From Lolium rigidum (taxonomy: Eukaryota; Streptophyta; Magnoliopsida; Poales; Poaceae), in NCBI RefSeq assembly GCF_022539505.1, contig NC_061508.1, positions 93,971,276 to 94,035,275 on the forward strand: 64,000 nucleotides of DNA, in the 5' to 3' direction. The notes beneath the pieces are model-generated. The model made no database searches. It had not been told where the DNA came from and saw only the letters and a program-made list of their open reading frames with translations. The position numbers and the translations under genes were made by a program. Of the stretch, positions 44,011-56,100 are shown one piece after another (within the stretch, counting starts at the first letter, position 1; each line of letters opens with the position of its first letter).

Positions 44011-46570
44011 GCATCCCCAAGCTTAGTTCTGCTCGTCCCGAGCAGGTAAAACGATAACAAAGATAACTTCTGAAGTGACATGCCATCATAACCTTGATCA
44101 TACTATTTGTAAACATATGTAATGAATGCAGCGATCAAAACAATGGTAATGACATGAGTAAACAAGTGAATCATAAAGCAAAGACTTTTCATGAATAGTA
44201 CTTCAAGACAAGCATCAATAAGTCTTGCATAAGAGTTAACTCATAAAGCAATAAATCAAAGTAAAGGTATTGAAACAACACAATGGAAGATTAAGTTTCA
44301 GCGGTTGCTTTCAACTTATAACATGTATATCTCATGGATAATTGTCAACATAGAGTAATATAACAAGTGAAATATGCAAGTATATAGGAATCAATGCATA
44401 GTTCACACAAGTGTTTGCTTCTTGAGGTGGAGAGAGATAGGTGAACTGACTCAACATAAAAGTAAAAAGAATGGTCCTTCAAAGAGGAAAGCATCGATTG
44501 CTATATTTGTGCTAGAGCTTTTATTTTGAAAACATGAAACAATTTTGTCAACGGTAGTAATAAAGCATATGAGTTATGTAAATTATATCTTACAAGTTGC
44601 AAGCCTCATGCATAGTATACTAATAGTGCCCGCACCTTGTCCTAATTAGCTTGGACTACCGGATCATCGCAATACACATGTTTTAACCAAGTGTCACAAT
44701 GGGGTACCTCCATGCCGCCCGTACAAAGGTCTAAGGAGAAAGCTCGCATTTTGGATTTCTCGCTTTTGATTATTCTCAACTTAGACATCCATACCGGGAC
44801 AACATGGACAACGAGATAATGGACTCCTCTTTAATGCATAAGCATGTGGCAACAATTATTATTCTCATATGAGATTGAGGATATATGTCCAAAACTGAAA
44901 CTTCCACCATGAATCATGGCTTTAGTTAGCGGCCCAATGTTCTTCTCTAACAATATGCATGCTCCAACCATTAAGGTGGTAGATCTCTCTTACTTCGGAC
45001 AAGACGGACATGCATAGCAACTCACATGATATTCAACAAAGAATAGTTGATGGCGTCCCCAGAAAACATGGTTATCGCACAACAAGCAACTTAATAAGAG
45101 ATAAAGTGCATAAGTACATATTCAATACCACAATAGTTTTTAAGCTATTTGTCCCATGAGCTATATATTGTAAAGGCGAATGATGGAATTTTAAAGGTAG
45201 CACTCAAGCAATTTACTTTGGAATGGCGGAGAAATACCATGTAGTAGGTAGGTATGGTGGACACAAATGGCATAGTGGTTGGCTCAAGGATTTTGGATGC
45301 ATGAGAAGTATTCCCTCTCGATACAAGGTTTAGGCTAGCAAGGTTATTTGAAACAAACACAAGGATGAACGGTGCAGCAAAACTCACATAAAATACATAT
45401 TGTAAACATTATAAGACTCTACACCGTCTTCCTTGTTGTTCAAAACTCAATACTAGATATTATCTAGACTCTAGAGAAACCAAATATGCAAACCAAATTA
45501 GCAAGCTCTAAGTGTTTCTTCATTAATGGGTGCAAAGTGTATGATGCAAGAGCTTAAACATGAGCACAACAATTGCCAAGTATCAAATTATCCAAGACAT
45601 TTTAGAATTACTACATGTAGCATTTTCCAATTCCAACCATATAACAATTTAACGAAGAAGAAACTTCGCCATGAATACTATGAGTAAAGCCTAAGGACAT
45701 ACTTGTCCATATGCTACAGCGGAGCGTGTCTCTCTCCCATACAGTGAATGCTAGGATCCATTTTATTCAAACAAAACAAAAACAAAAACAAACCGACGCT
45801 CCAAGCAAAGCACATAAGATGTGGCCGAATAAAAATATAGTTTCGGGGAGGAACCCGATAATGTTGTCGATGAAGAAGGGGATGCCTTGGGCATCCCCAA
45901 GCTTAGACGCTTGAGTCTTCTTAGAATATGCAGGGGTGAACCACCGGGGCATCCCCAAGCTTAGAGCTTTCACTCTCCTTGATCATATTGTATCATACTC
46001 CTCTCTTGATCCTTGAAAACTTCCTCCACACCAAACTCGAAACAACTCATTAGAGGGTTAGTGGACAATAAAAATTAACATGTTCAGAGGTGACACAATC
46101 ATTCTTAACACTTCTGGACATTGCATAAAGCTACTGGATATTAATGGATCAAATAAATTCATCCAACATAGCAAAAGAGGCAATGCGAAATAAAAGGCAG
46201 AATCTGTCAAAACAGAACAGTCCGTAAAGATGGATTTAATTGAGGCACCAGACTTGCTCAAATGAAAATGCCCAAATTGAATGAAAGTTGCGTACATATC
46301 TGAGGATCACTCACGTAAATTGGCTTAATTTTCTGAGTTACCTACAGAGAATTAGACCCAGATTCGTGAAAGCAAAGAAATCTGTTTCTGCGCAGTAATC
46401 CAAATCTAGTATTTACTTTACTATCAAAGACTTTACTTGGCACAACAAAACTCAAAACTAAGATAAGGAGAGGTTGCTACAGTAGTAAACAACTTCCAAG
46501 ACTCAAATATAAAACAAAGTGCTGTAGTAAAAACATGGGTTGTCTCCCATAAGCGCTTTTCTTTAACGCC
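44011..46570 (-). mobile_element. Element C 3' internal non-coding module
   Basis: Collinear with the corresponding parts of A and B. Three copies of GCATCCCCAAGCTTA: 44011-44025 (next to the LTR), 45891-45905 and 45949-45963. No ORF of note. Confidence 0.8.
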
Positions 46571-46597
46571 TTTCAGCCTAGGCGCGTAAAGTGTAAA

Positions 46598-48714
46598 TCA
46601 AGTAACATCAAGAGATGAAGCATCAACATCATAATTTGTTCTAATAATAGAATCATAAGGTAACTTCATTCTCTTTCTAGGGAAGTGTTCCATACCTTTC
46701 TTGAGAGGAAATTGATATTTAATATTACCTTCCTTCATATCAATAGTACCACCAATGGTTCGAAGAAAAGGTCTTCCCAATATAATGGGGCAAGATGCAT
46801 TGCATTCAATATCCAAGACAACAAAATCAACGAGGACAAGGTTATTGTTAACCATAATATGAACATTATCAGTTCTCCCCAAAGGTTTCTTTTTAGCATT
46901 ATCAGCGAGATTAACATCCAGATAACAATTTTTCAATGGTGGCAAGTCAAGCATATCATAGACTTTCTTAGGCATAACAGAAATATTTGCACCAAGATCA
47001 CATAAAGAATTACAATCAAAATCATTGACCCTCATTTTAATGATGGGCTCCCAACCATCCTCTAGCTTTCTAGGAATAGAAGTTTCAAGTTTTAGTTTCC
47101 CTTCTCTAGCTTTTATGAGAGCATTTGTAATATGTTTTGTGAAAGCCAAATTTATAGCACTAGCATTAGGACTTTTAGCAAGTTTTTGTAAGAACTTTAT
47201 AACTTCAGAGATGTGGCAATCATCAAAATCTAAATCATTACAATCTAAAGCAATGGGATTATCATCCCCAAGGTTGGAAAAAATTTCAGCAGCTTTATCA
47301 CAAGCGGCTTCAGCAGTTTTAGCAGTTTCGTGTAATTTTGCGCGCTTTGCACTAGGAGTAGAAACATTGCCAACACCAATTATTTTACCATTAATAGTAG
47401 GAGGTGCAGCAACATGTGAATCATTAGCATTGCTAGTGGTGGTAATAGTCCAAACTTTAGCTACATTTTTCTCCTTAGCTAGTTTTTCATTTTCTTCTCT
47501 ATCCCACCTAGCACGCTAGTTCAGCCATTAATCTTATATTCTCATTAATTCTAACTTGGATGGCATTTGCTGTAGTAACAATTTTATTTTCAATATCCCT
47601 ATTAGGCATAACTTTCGATTTCAAAAGATCAACATCAGAGGCAAGACTATCAACCTTAGAAGCAAGAATATCAATTTTATTGAGCTTTTCCTCAATAGAT
47701 TTGTTAAAGGCAGTTTGTGTACTAATAAATTCTTTAAGCATAGATTCAAGTCCAGGGGGTGTATTCCTATTATTATTGTAAGAATTCCCATAAGAATTAG
47801 CATAACCGTTACCATGATTATAAGGATATGGCCTATAGTTATTACTAGAATTGTTCCGATAAGCATTGTTGTTGAAATTATTATTTTTAATGAAGTTTAC
47901 ATCAACATGTTCTTCTTGGGCAACCAATGAAGCTAACGGAACATTATTAGGATCAACATTAGTCCTACCATTCACAAGCATAGACATAATAGCATCAATC
48001 TTATCATTCAAGGAAGAGGATTCTTCAACGAATTTACCTTCTTACCTTGTGGAGCTCTTTCCGTGTGCCATTCAGAGTAATTAATCATCATATCATCAAG
48101 GAGCTTTGTAGCCGCCCCCAAAGTGATGGACATAAAGGTACCTCCAGCAGCTGAATCCAATAAATTCCGCGAAGAAAAATTTAGTCCTGCATAGAAGGTT
48201 TGGATGATCATCCAAGTAGTCGATCCATGGGTTGGGCAATTTTTAACCAAAGATTTCATTCTTTCCCAAGCTTGAGCAACATGTTCATTATCCAATTGTT
48301 TAAAATTCATTATGCTACTCCTCAAAGATATAATTTTAGCAGGGGGATAATATCTACCAATAAAAGCATCCTTGCATTTAGTCCAGGAATCAATACTATT
48401 CTTAGGCAGAGATAGCAACCAATCTTTAGCTCTTCCTCTTAATGAGAAAGGAAACAATTTCAATTTTATAATGTCACCATATACATCTTTATACTTTTGC
48501 ATTTCACATAGTTCAACAAAATTATTGAGATGGGCAGCAGACATCATCGTAACTAACACTGGAAAATTGCTCTCGCATAACAAGATTCAAGAAAGCAGGT
48601 TTAATTTCAAAGAATTCCGCTGTAGTAGCGAGGTGGAGCAATAGGTGTGCATAGGAAATCATTATTATTTGTGGTTGTGAAGTCACACAACTTAGTATTT
48701 TCAGGGGTAGCCAT
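46598..48714 (-). pseudogene. Element C gag-protease, frameshifted
   Basis: Starts MATPENTKLCDF at 48714. The capsid-like part has FSLRGRAKDWLLSLP, SWTKCKDAFIGRYYP and HVAQAWERMKSLVKNCPTHG (Retrotrans_gag, Athila-type). Then comes an Asn/Tyr-rich linker (47740-47890) and a coiled-coil-like stretch (IEEKLNKIDILASKVDSLASDVDLLKSKV). A one-base frameshift near 47510 leads into a protease frame with SLCDLGANISVMP (catalytic Asp, DLGA) and PIILGRPFLRT, as in retropepsins. Other breaks lie near 48600 and 48010. The frame ends at 46598. Gag would form the particle and the protease would mature it, but this copy cannot make either in full. Confidence 0.75.
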
Positions 48715-48940
48715 TTTAGCAGTAGTAAATAAAGCAAACTAGATAAAGTAAATGCAAGTAAACTAATTTTTTTGTGTTTTTGATATAGAATGCAAGACAG
48801 TAAATAAAGTAAAGCTAGCAACTAATTTTTTTGTGTTTTGATATAATGCAGCAAGCAAAGTAGTAAATAAAATAAAGCAAGACAAAAACAAAGTAAAGAG
48901 ATTGGGAAGTGGAGACTCCCCTTGCAGCGTGTCTTGATCT

Positions 48941-48957
48941 CCCCGGCAACGGCGCCA
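48941..48957 (-). promoter_or_regulatory. Primer-binding site of element C (tRNA-Asp)
   Basis: The minus strand reads TGGCGCCGTTGCCGGGG, perfect complement of the tRNA-Asp 3' end, 10 nt inside the 5' LTR. Confidence 0.85.
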
Positions 48958-48967
48958 GAAATTTGCT

Positions 48968-50551
48968 TGATGCGTGTAGTTGACACGTCCGTTGGGAACC
49001 CCAAGAGGAAGGTGTGATGCGCACAGCGGCAAGTTTCCTCGTAAGAAACCAAGGTTTAATCGAACCAGTAGGAGTCAAGAAGCACGTTGAAGGTTGATGG
49101 CGGCGGGATGTAGTGCGGCGCAACACCGAGATTCCGGCGCCAACGTGGAACCCGCACAACACAACCAAAGTACTTTGCCCCAACGAAACAAGTGAGGTTG
49201 TCAATCTCACCGGCTTGCTGTAACAAAGGATTAACCGTATTGTGTGGAAGATGATTGTTTGCAAGAAAACAAGTAAAACAAGTATTGCAAGAGATTTGTA
49301 TTTCAGTATAAAAGAATGGACCGGGGTCCACAGCTCACTAGAGGTGTCTCTCCCATAAGATAAAAGCATGTTGGGTGAACAAATTACAGTCGGGCAATTG
49401 ACAAATAGAGAGGGCATAACAATGCACATACATGTCATGATAAATATAGTGAGATTTAATTGGGCATTACGACAAAGTACATAGACCGCCATCCAGCTGC
49501 ATCTATGCCTAAAAAGTCCACCTTCAGGTTATCATCCGAACCCCTCCAGTATTAAGTTGCTAACAACGAGACAATTGCATTAAGTATTGCGCGTAATGTA
49601 ATCAATAACTACATCCTCGGACATAGCACCAATGTTTTATCCCTAGTGGCAACAGCACATCCATAACCTTAGAGGTTCTTGTCACTCCTCCAGATTCACG
49701 GAGACATGCACCCACTATCGAGCATAAATACTCCCTCTTGGAGTTACTAGCATCAACTTGGCCAGAGCCTCTACTAATAACGGAGAGCATGCAAGATCAT
49801 AAACAACACATAGGTAATAACTTGATAATTAACATAACATAGTATTCTCTATCCATCGGATCCCGACAAACAAAACATATAGCATTACAGATAGATGATC
49901 TTGATCATGTTAGGCAGCTCACAAGATCCAACAATGAAGCACAATGAGGAGAAGACAACCATCTAGCTACTGCTATGGACCCATAGTGCAGGGGTGAACT
50001 ACTCACTCATCACTCCGGAGGCGACCATGGCGGTGAAGAGTCCTCCGGGAGATGAATCCCTCTCCGGCAGGGTGCCGGAGGAGATCTCCGTAATCCCCCG
50101 AGATGGGATTGGCGGCGGCGGCGTCTCCGGAAGGTTTTCCGTATCGTGGCTCTCGGCATCGGGGGTTTCGCGACGGAGGCTTTAAGTAGGCGGAAGGGCA
50201 ACGCGGGGGGCCACACGAGGGCCCCACACCACAGGTCGGCGCGGCCAGGGCCGCGCCACCCTAGTGTGGCGGCGCCTCGTGGCCCCACTTCGACTCCTCT
50301 TCGGTCTTCTGGAAGCTTCGTGGCAAAATAGGACCCTGGGAGTTGATTTCGTCCAATTCCGAGAATATTTCGTTACTAGGATTTCTGAAACCAAAAACAG
50401 CAGAAAACAAGAATCGGCTCTTCGGCATCTTGTTAATAGGTTAGTTCTAGAAAATGCACGAATATGACATAAAGTGTGCATAAAACATGTAGATATCATC
50501 AATAATGTGGCATGGAACATAAGAAATTATCGATACGTCGGAGACGTATCA
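48968..50551 (-). repeat. Element C 5' LTR
   Basis: Near-identical to 42421-44010; differences are scattered single bases and short indels. Confidence 0.9.
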
Positions 50552-50556
50552 GGCGC

Positions 50557-51507
50557 ATATGGTGCAGAAGCTGTCATTATATGAACAGCGCCACCCAGAG
50601 GTGTACCAGGATAAATTCAAGCGTGCGGTGGTCCTGGTTGAGGCAGATGAAGATGAAGGCTCTGCAGGAGGTCAAGAGGTAGCGGTGGCTGAATGGACTC
50701 GGGGGCAAGCCCCGTGTCCTGCAAATGGGTTAAGCCACAAGGTCCTCCAAGAGGGTTTGACTTCGACGTGACCAAGGCTGAGCAAATTTTCGACCTCTTA
50801 CTTAAGGAGAAGCGACTAAAGGTACCCGAAGGCCACAAAATCCCCACGGCGCGAGGAGCTGAACGGAAAGCCATACCGCAAGTGGCATAACACGTTCACC
50901 CATACCACCAACGACCGCAGGGTGTGGCGTCGGCAGATCCAAATGACGATAGAACAAGGGCGTCTAATTTTTAGCCAGTACGCCATGAAAGTCGACACAC
51001 ACCCCTTCCCCGCCGTTAACATGGTGGAGTGCACTTACCCTGGGAGGTGCCAGCCAGGTTTCTCATTCAGCATCAACATGCTAGGACCTGGGCACCACTC
51101 TGGTAAGGACAGAGACGAGGGCAGCTGCTCTCATAACAAGGACAAAGAGGAAGCTGTTCCACGCGACCGGCTCCGGCACGATGGCAAGCGCTACATCACA
51201 GAGGGAGAAGTGAAGAATGTGAGATATCAGCGACCTCTCTCTGATCACCTCCTCAACAAATACGTGAGTCGACGACGACCAACGCCGACGATACGACAAC
51301 GGTGACGAAAGAGATCGTCTGGCTAACAGGGACGCTAGGAGACCTCGTCGGCATGATCGCGACGAGGAGAGATATGAGCGCCATGCCAAGGAAAAGTTGA
51401 GAGAGCAAGACGACGTGGATAGGCACTGGGACTGTCCCTTCTTCAGACACTCGTTGGGATTCGGGAATGAGCCGATTGCCTACAATCGGCAATCGCCTCG
51501 AATGTAG
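50557..51507 (+). pseudogene. Element D gag, C-terminal part
   Basis: Continues gag after element C: YEQRHPEVYQDKFKRAVVLVEADEDEG, then frameshifts into FDFDVTKAEQIFDLLLKEKRLKVPEGHKIP, KWHNTFTHTTNDRRVWRRQIQMTIEQGRLIF and a degraded knuckle-like DRHWDCPFFRH segment near 51420. The frame ends in TAG at about 51506. Confidence 0.65.
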
Positions 51508-51531
51508 ACGAAGAAGAAGGATGCAGGTGAC

Positions 51532-52359
51532 GTGTCCGTGTTCAAACGTCTAGGGCCTCTCCCGCCTCGGAACAAGCACGCTGAGTCCTCTCGGGTGGAA
51601 GATCTCGAGGAGTTAGAAGACGATGATGAAGAAGAAGAAGATAAATACCACCGGCCAAGGTGGTGCCCTGATGGACTCAGCCGTTCCCAAAAGTGTAGGG
51701 TTCAGCGACTACGTGGTTTGGAGGAAGCCGAAAGGTTATACCTACACACGTTAAGGAAGGCGCAGCCTGATCTGGCCGCGAAAATTCAGCGAACTCTGGA
51801 CGAAGAAGGTCGGCCACAAAAGAAAGAGTGGCGCCCAAGACAAAGGAAAGCCGATGATGAGACATCGGCTGGCACAAACATGGTGTTCATCCTTCCGGCG
51901 AAGTTTAGTGCTCCAGGATTAGACGAAGCACCTGTGGCACAACTTGACTGCGGCCCACGGCCGCTTATCTTTGAGAAGCCACGAGAAAGAAGCTACGGAC
52001 ACTCGAAGACCCCGTACTTGCGAGGTTATATCAATGGGCAGCCTGTCAACAAGATGCTGGTGGACACCGGAGCGGCGATCAACATCATGCCATACTCCAT
52101 GCTACGTCGGTTGGGACGCTCTAGCTCGGATTTGATCAAGACCAACGTTACACTGAGCGATTTCAACGGCCAAGCATCTGAAGCACAAGGTGTTCTGAAC
52201 GTGGATCTGACCATAGGAAGAAAAACCATCCCTACGACGTTCTTTATTGTCGATAGCAAGAGCACCTATGCTGTCCTCGCTAGGGAGAGATTGGATCCAC
52301 GCCAATCGTTGCATTCCATCCACGATGCACCAATGTTTAATACAGTGGGATGGAGATGA
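51532..52359 (+). CDS. Element D aspartic protease (retropepsin-like), 275 aa frame
   Basis: Open frame. An acidic linker (DDDEEEEDKYHRPRWCPDGLS), then an RLRGLEEAERLYLH helix, then the protease: PYLRGYINGQPVNKMLVDTGAAINIMPYSMLRRLG with catalytic Asp178 in DTGA, followed by the flap region and FIVDSKSTYAVLARERLD, where ILGRDWL is normal. The degraded ARERL motif and a frameshift after about 52350 indicate decay at the C-terminal end. In Ty3/gypsy elements this domain leads into reverse transcriptase; here polymerase motifs are absent and the reading is lost by about 52600. Confidence 0.7.
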   Translation: MSVFKRLGPLPPRNKHAESSRVEDLEELEDDDEEEEDKYHRPRWCPDGLSRSQKCRVQRLRGLEEAERLYLHTLRKAQPDLAAKIQRTLDEEGRPQKKEWRPRQRKADDETSAGTNMVFILPAKFSAPGLDEAPVAQLDCGPRPLIFEKPRERSYGHSKTPYLRGYINGQPVNKMLVDTGAAINIMPYSMLRRLGRSSSDLIKTNVTLSDFNGQASEAQGVLNVDLTIGRKTIPTTFFIVDSKSTYAVLARERLDPRQSLHSIHDAPMFNTVGWR

Positions 52360-52599
52360 AGTAGAGGTCTTCCAAGCGGATGACTCAGCCGAGATTTCAA
52401 CGGCCGGCATGAACGTTTGGGAGACGACAGAGCCAAGAGCCACTCTCGGGCATCACTTTGGACGATCGCGAGCGCATCGATGTGATGAAGGACGGGGTGA
52501 GGCTGGTCTTATCCACTGGCCTGACCGTGTAACAAGAGCAAAATCTATGGACGTACGTGGCAAGGCCGATCCTTGTGATCGGCCCCAAAAAATAAAAGG

Positions 52600-53150
52600 G
52601 ATAATCTTGTCTCAAGCATGTCACGTGGTTATAATAAAGCAAGACCAAGATGTAAACCTTCATTGAGCAATTCAATCAATATGGAGGCCGATTCCAGCAA
52701 TCGGCCAAAATTATCCTCACCATACGTTCTGCCCGTGTTCAACGTCGATCTAACGGGCGGCGGAAAGCGGGGATACAGGTTTACGTCGGCTGATGAGCTG
52801 GAAGAAGTCAACACTGGTCCTGACGGAGCCGATGTTCAAGTACGAGTGCCTTGGCTAACTACAGAGCCGATATCTGCAGTTACCTGACAGATTCGGCTCG
52901 GGGGGCACCTAATCAGATGAACATGTGCGATACATGTGCAGTGAAATAGTGGGGGCCGATAGAAAAATCGGCCAGTAAAACAAAATGCGAAATCACAGCC
53001 GATGCACAGACATCGACTTGAGAAAAGATGCGAAGACAACAGTATGCAAGTCACAGCCGATGCACAAACATCGACTTCAGAGTGTAAAAAGCCGATGCAC
53101 AGCCATTGACTTTAGACAAGTTTAGCAAAACATTTATCAGTTTACACAGA
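52600..53150 (+). mobile_element. Element D residual pol/spacer with short direct repeats
   Basis: A short frame (52618-52887) ends WLTTEPISAVT. It is followed by three direct copies of AGCCGATGCACA plus CATCGACTT-like units (about 52999-53025, 53055-53082 and 53090-53113). This is the join left by the loss of pol. Confidence 0.55.
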
Positions 53151-53156
53151 GAGGCT

Positions 53157-56100
53157 CTACTGAAGAAACGCGTTGAGGGCGCGAAGGGCGTCGGCACGGA
53201 TACGATCCACCTCGGCGATCTCAGCCTCGTCGTCCTCGTCTTTGCCCGTCACCAGATGACTGCTCAGGGCGCGAATTTCAGCCAGATCGGTCTTCAGATC
53301 GGGCCGTGAGGCCTTTTGCTTCCTCTTGAGAGCGGGCAATGAGGGTTTCCTTGTCTTGGATAAGTTGCTTGGTCTCCCCGACCCTCTCTTCAAGGTTCTC
53401 CAGCTTCCTTGCGCAGGGTCTCGAGTTCGGCACTATTGGCAGAAGTGTCGGTTTTGGCGTCTAAAGCAGCCTTCTTCTCGTTGAGCCGTTGACACTTGTC
53501 TGCAATATCGGCTCTCAACGGGAGCTGGGCGCGACGAAGGGTAATTCTTTGACGAGCCGACTGCACCCTTGACTCGAAGACCGACGAGTCACGGCTGGCC
53601 AAAGCTTAACCTGCAGTGTCACCGGGAGATGGGGCTGGATGTCTTCGAGGATGCCCTTGACTGCCTCGGGGTTTTCGACCAGGATCTCAACTGAGGAGGA
53701 GAGCAAAGCCTTGAGACGCTGGAGTGGACCATGGACTGTGCTAGGGCTTGGCTCTTCACCTGCCTTGGAAATAGCTGGCTCGATGGATTCAGGGTCGAAC
53801 GTCAGCAAGCTTGAAAGATCACAACCCTGACAGACGAACAAGAGCAGTATTAGTATACAACAAAGAAAAGGGTAGAGCCGTGGGAGTGGAGTGTACCTCT
53901 CCCAAAGCAGGAGGAGCAGCCGATGTTGTGATAATCGGCTTTTCGGTGGACTTGGCTAGGGTAGCCACTTGGTCAGCCACGCTCGTCGAGGTGGCTAGGT
54001 CTAGCGTGGCGGATGGCATCGATACCTCTTCAACGTCCCCGCTAGAGGTCTCATTAGTCTGCACAAGAAATGGTGAGTCGATCCAAGTAGCAATGGGACG
54101 GCATGAAATATGAACTGGTGAGGCAATTACGTTTGAAACCTCCTGGCTTGGCGAGGAAACTCGTGGGTCTTTGCGAGCCCTTTTGACGCATCGACGCTTC
54201 ACGCGTGATCCCGTTTTGGTCGGAGCTTGAGGAGCAACAGGCTCGGGAGTCGACTTTTTCCCAGAAGCCGACGCTGGCGAGTCCGTCTGACTCTATGTGG
54301 TGGATCTCCCGGAGTTGCCCGGGTTTGAGTCCCTTTGGCTGGACTATGCCTCCCCGCTGGAATTCTCTTCGGTGGAAGTTTGTAAAAAGAAGTTCAAGCA
54401 TGTTGCGAAGAACTGGGAGGACAGATAGATTTAGTTAAGGCACGAGTCAGCTTACATGCAAGCTTTCTTGGGCAGGAGCTTTGCGCTTCAGGGTCTTTCT
54501 GATAGCTACTTTCCTCACGGCCTTCCTCGCTTGGATTGAGGCTCGGGGGGCAACTGGCCCCGAGGATGCTTTACTCTTGGGAGCCGATTTCACCAAAATC
54601 GGCTGGCTTTGCATTATGACCTTCTTCAGGGGTGGCGAGCTCTGGCAGAAGAGAACCACCGGGGCTGGTGGAAGGAATTTGAAGGGGGAGCCATCGGCTT
54701 GCGTGGGCTCTGGGCCATCTTGTTGCTGCCAATAGATGAGAGCCAGGTTACAGACAATCATCATGAGCCATTGCAAGAAATTTATATGTAATGGTACCTG
54801 GTGTGCAGGAACGTCATATTCAGCATCAAGTTGCTTCAGCAACGGTCCTAGAGCTCTTCTGAAGGCGTGGGTCTTCCACATGGACCACCAAGTCTCGAAA
54901 CCATCGGTAGTGATGGTGAAGCAGAGGTTGTGAGGAATTGGAACAGCCAGAGCGTCAAAGAAGGTATAGCACCTTTGGCCGGTAAGGATGTCAGGCATCT
55001 CGGCTACCGCTGTCGTCGGGTGATGGAGAAAGAAGTGTGGGGGCACTTGCCCGAGACCAAGCTGCCGGGCTACTACCACCGGTTGGTAAGACTCATAACC
55101 GGGCTTGATGATCCTGTTTGAGGTACTCATGCCAACCGGGAGAAAGCAAGGACGGATCATGATAGAGTACAAGTGCCGGTGCTAGCGTCATCGGCGAAGT
55201 CTGTCTAACCGGAAGGAGACTGGATTTTCAAAGTTCTCCGATTCGGTGTAAGGAAGGAACAGGGGGTTGTCCAAGCCTTGGAAGAAGATCTTGAACCACT
55301 CGTCGCTTCCTTAGGGATCAGCTCTGCGGCCCGGGAGGCTATACGGAGCTTGGCCATAGCTAGTGCATCGGATCTCCTTCCCATTAGCATCTGGGAAGGT
55401 GCAGGTGGCCAAAGGTGGGAAGTTTGGGATCTGGTTCTGAAAGTACAGCTGAGCCCATAACTGAATAAACCACCAGGGGCCTCCTGTTTTAACTGTCTTT
55501 TGGGAAAAAAATTTGACAGACATCAGTTGAAGGGATCGATAGACCTCTCCAAGGAACAGTTTGCCAAGGCCAAGTTGTGTGCCTTTGGCGAGTTCATAGG
55601 CCAGGGAAAGGTAGTTCTTGGTTGGGGCGAGTGAAGGACCACAAAATATGAAGTGCTCCAGCCAGAAGTTCAAGAAGGCCGTGTGCTCTTTCTCTGTCAC
55701 AGGGCCCTTGGTTTTCATATAACGCCTCAGGTAGGCGCCCCAGCTTGTACACTCTGTTTTAGAGGAGAGGGTGAAAGGGACCTTCGGCAATTTAAAGGCA
55801 GAGGGGCTTGAGGATGCAATATCCAGGCATGTGATCATGGCTACGTCCAGCAGAGTTGGTGTCATGGGGCCATGGCCGAACATGAAGCAATTCAGTGCAT
55901 CAGACCAAAAGTAGCCGATGGTTTTCAGAATGTTCTCATTCTTTTCAAGAGGAGACAATGATAATGACAAAGCATCGGCTATCCCTATCGTTTCCCGGGT
56001 GGCATAATGGGTTTTAGACACTCTATCGTACCATGCCACCCAACCTTCGAGTGGATTAGGCCGGGCTCGCAGGCGGTCGGCCCGGAAGTCGGATCTAAAT

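Larger units (their letters stand above)
42421..50551 (-). mobile_element. Element C: LTR retrotransposon with gag-protease only, nested in element D
   Basis: Minus orientation: 5' LTR 48968-50551 (1584 bp), tRNA-Asp primer site 48941-48957, gag and protease (46598-48714), 3' non-coding module (44011-46570) and 3' LTR 42421-44010 (1590 bp). LTRs start TGATACGTCTCCGACGTAT and end ...CACGCATCA; they are nearly identical to each other. The duplication GGCGC flanks it (42416-42420, 50552-50556). No polymerase or integrase follows the protease; instead the shared A/B/C non-coding module begins. Confidence 0.92.

Noticed and set aside
47025..47519. Plus-strand ORF of 164 codons in element C
   Set aside because: It is antisense to the gag-protease linker frame and has no recognisable motif.
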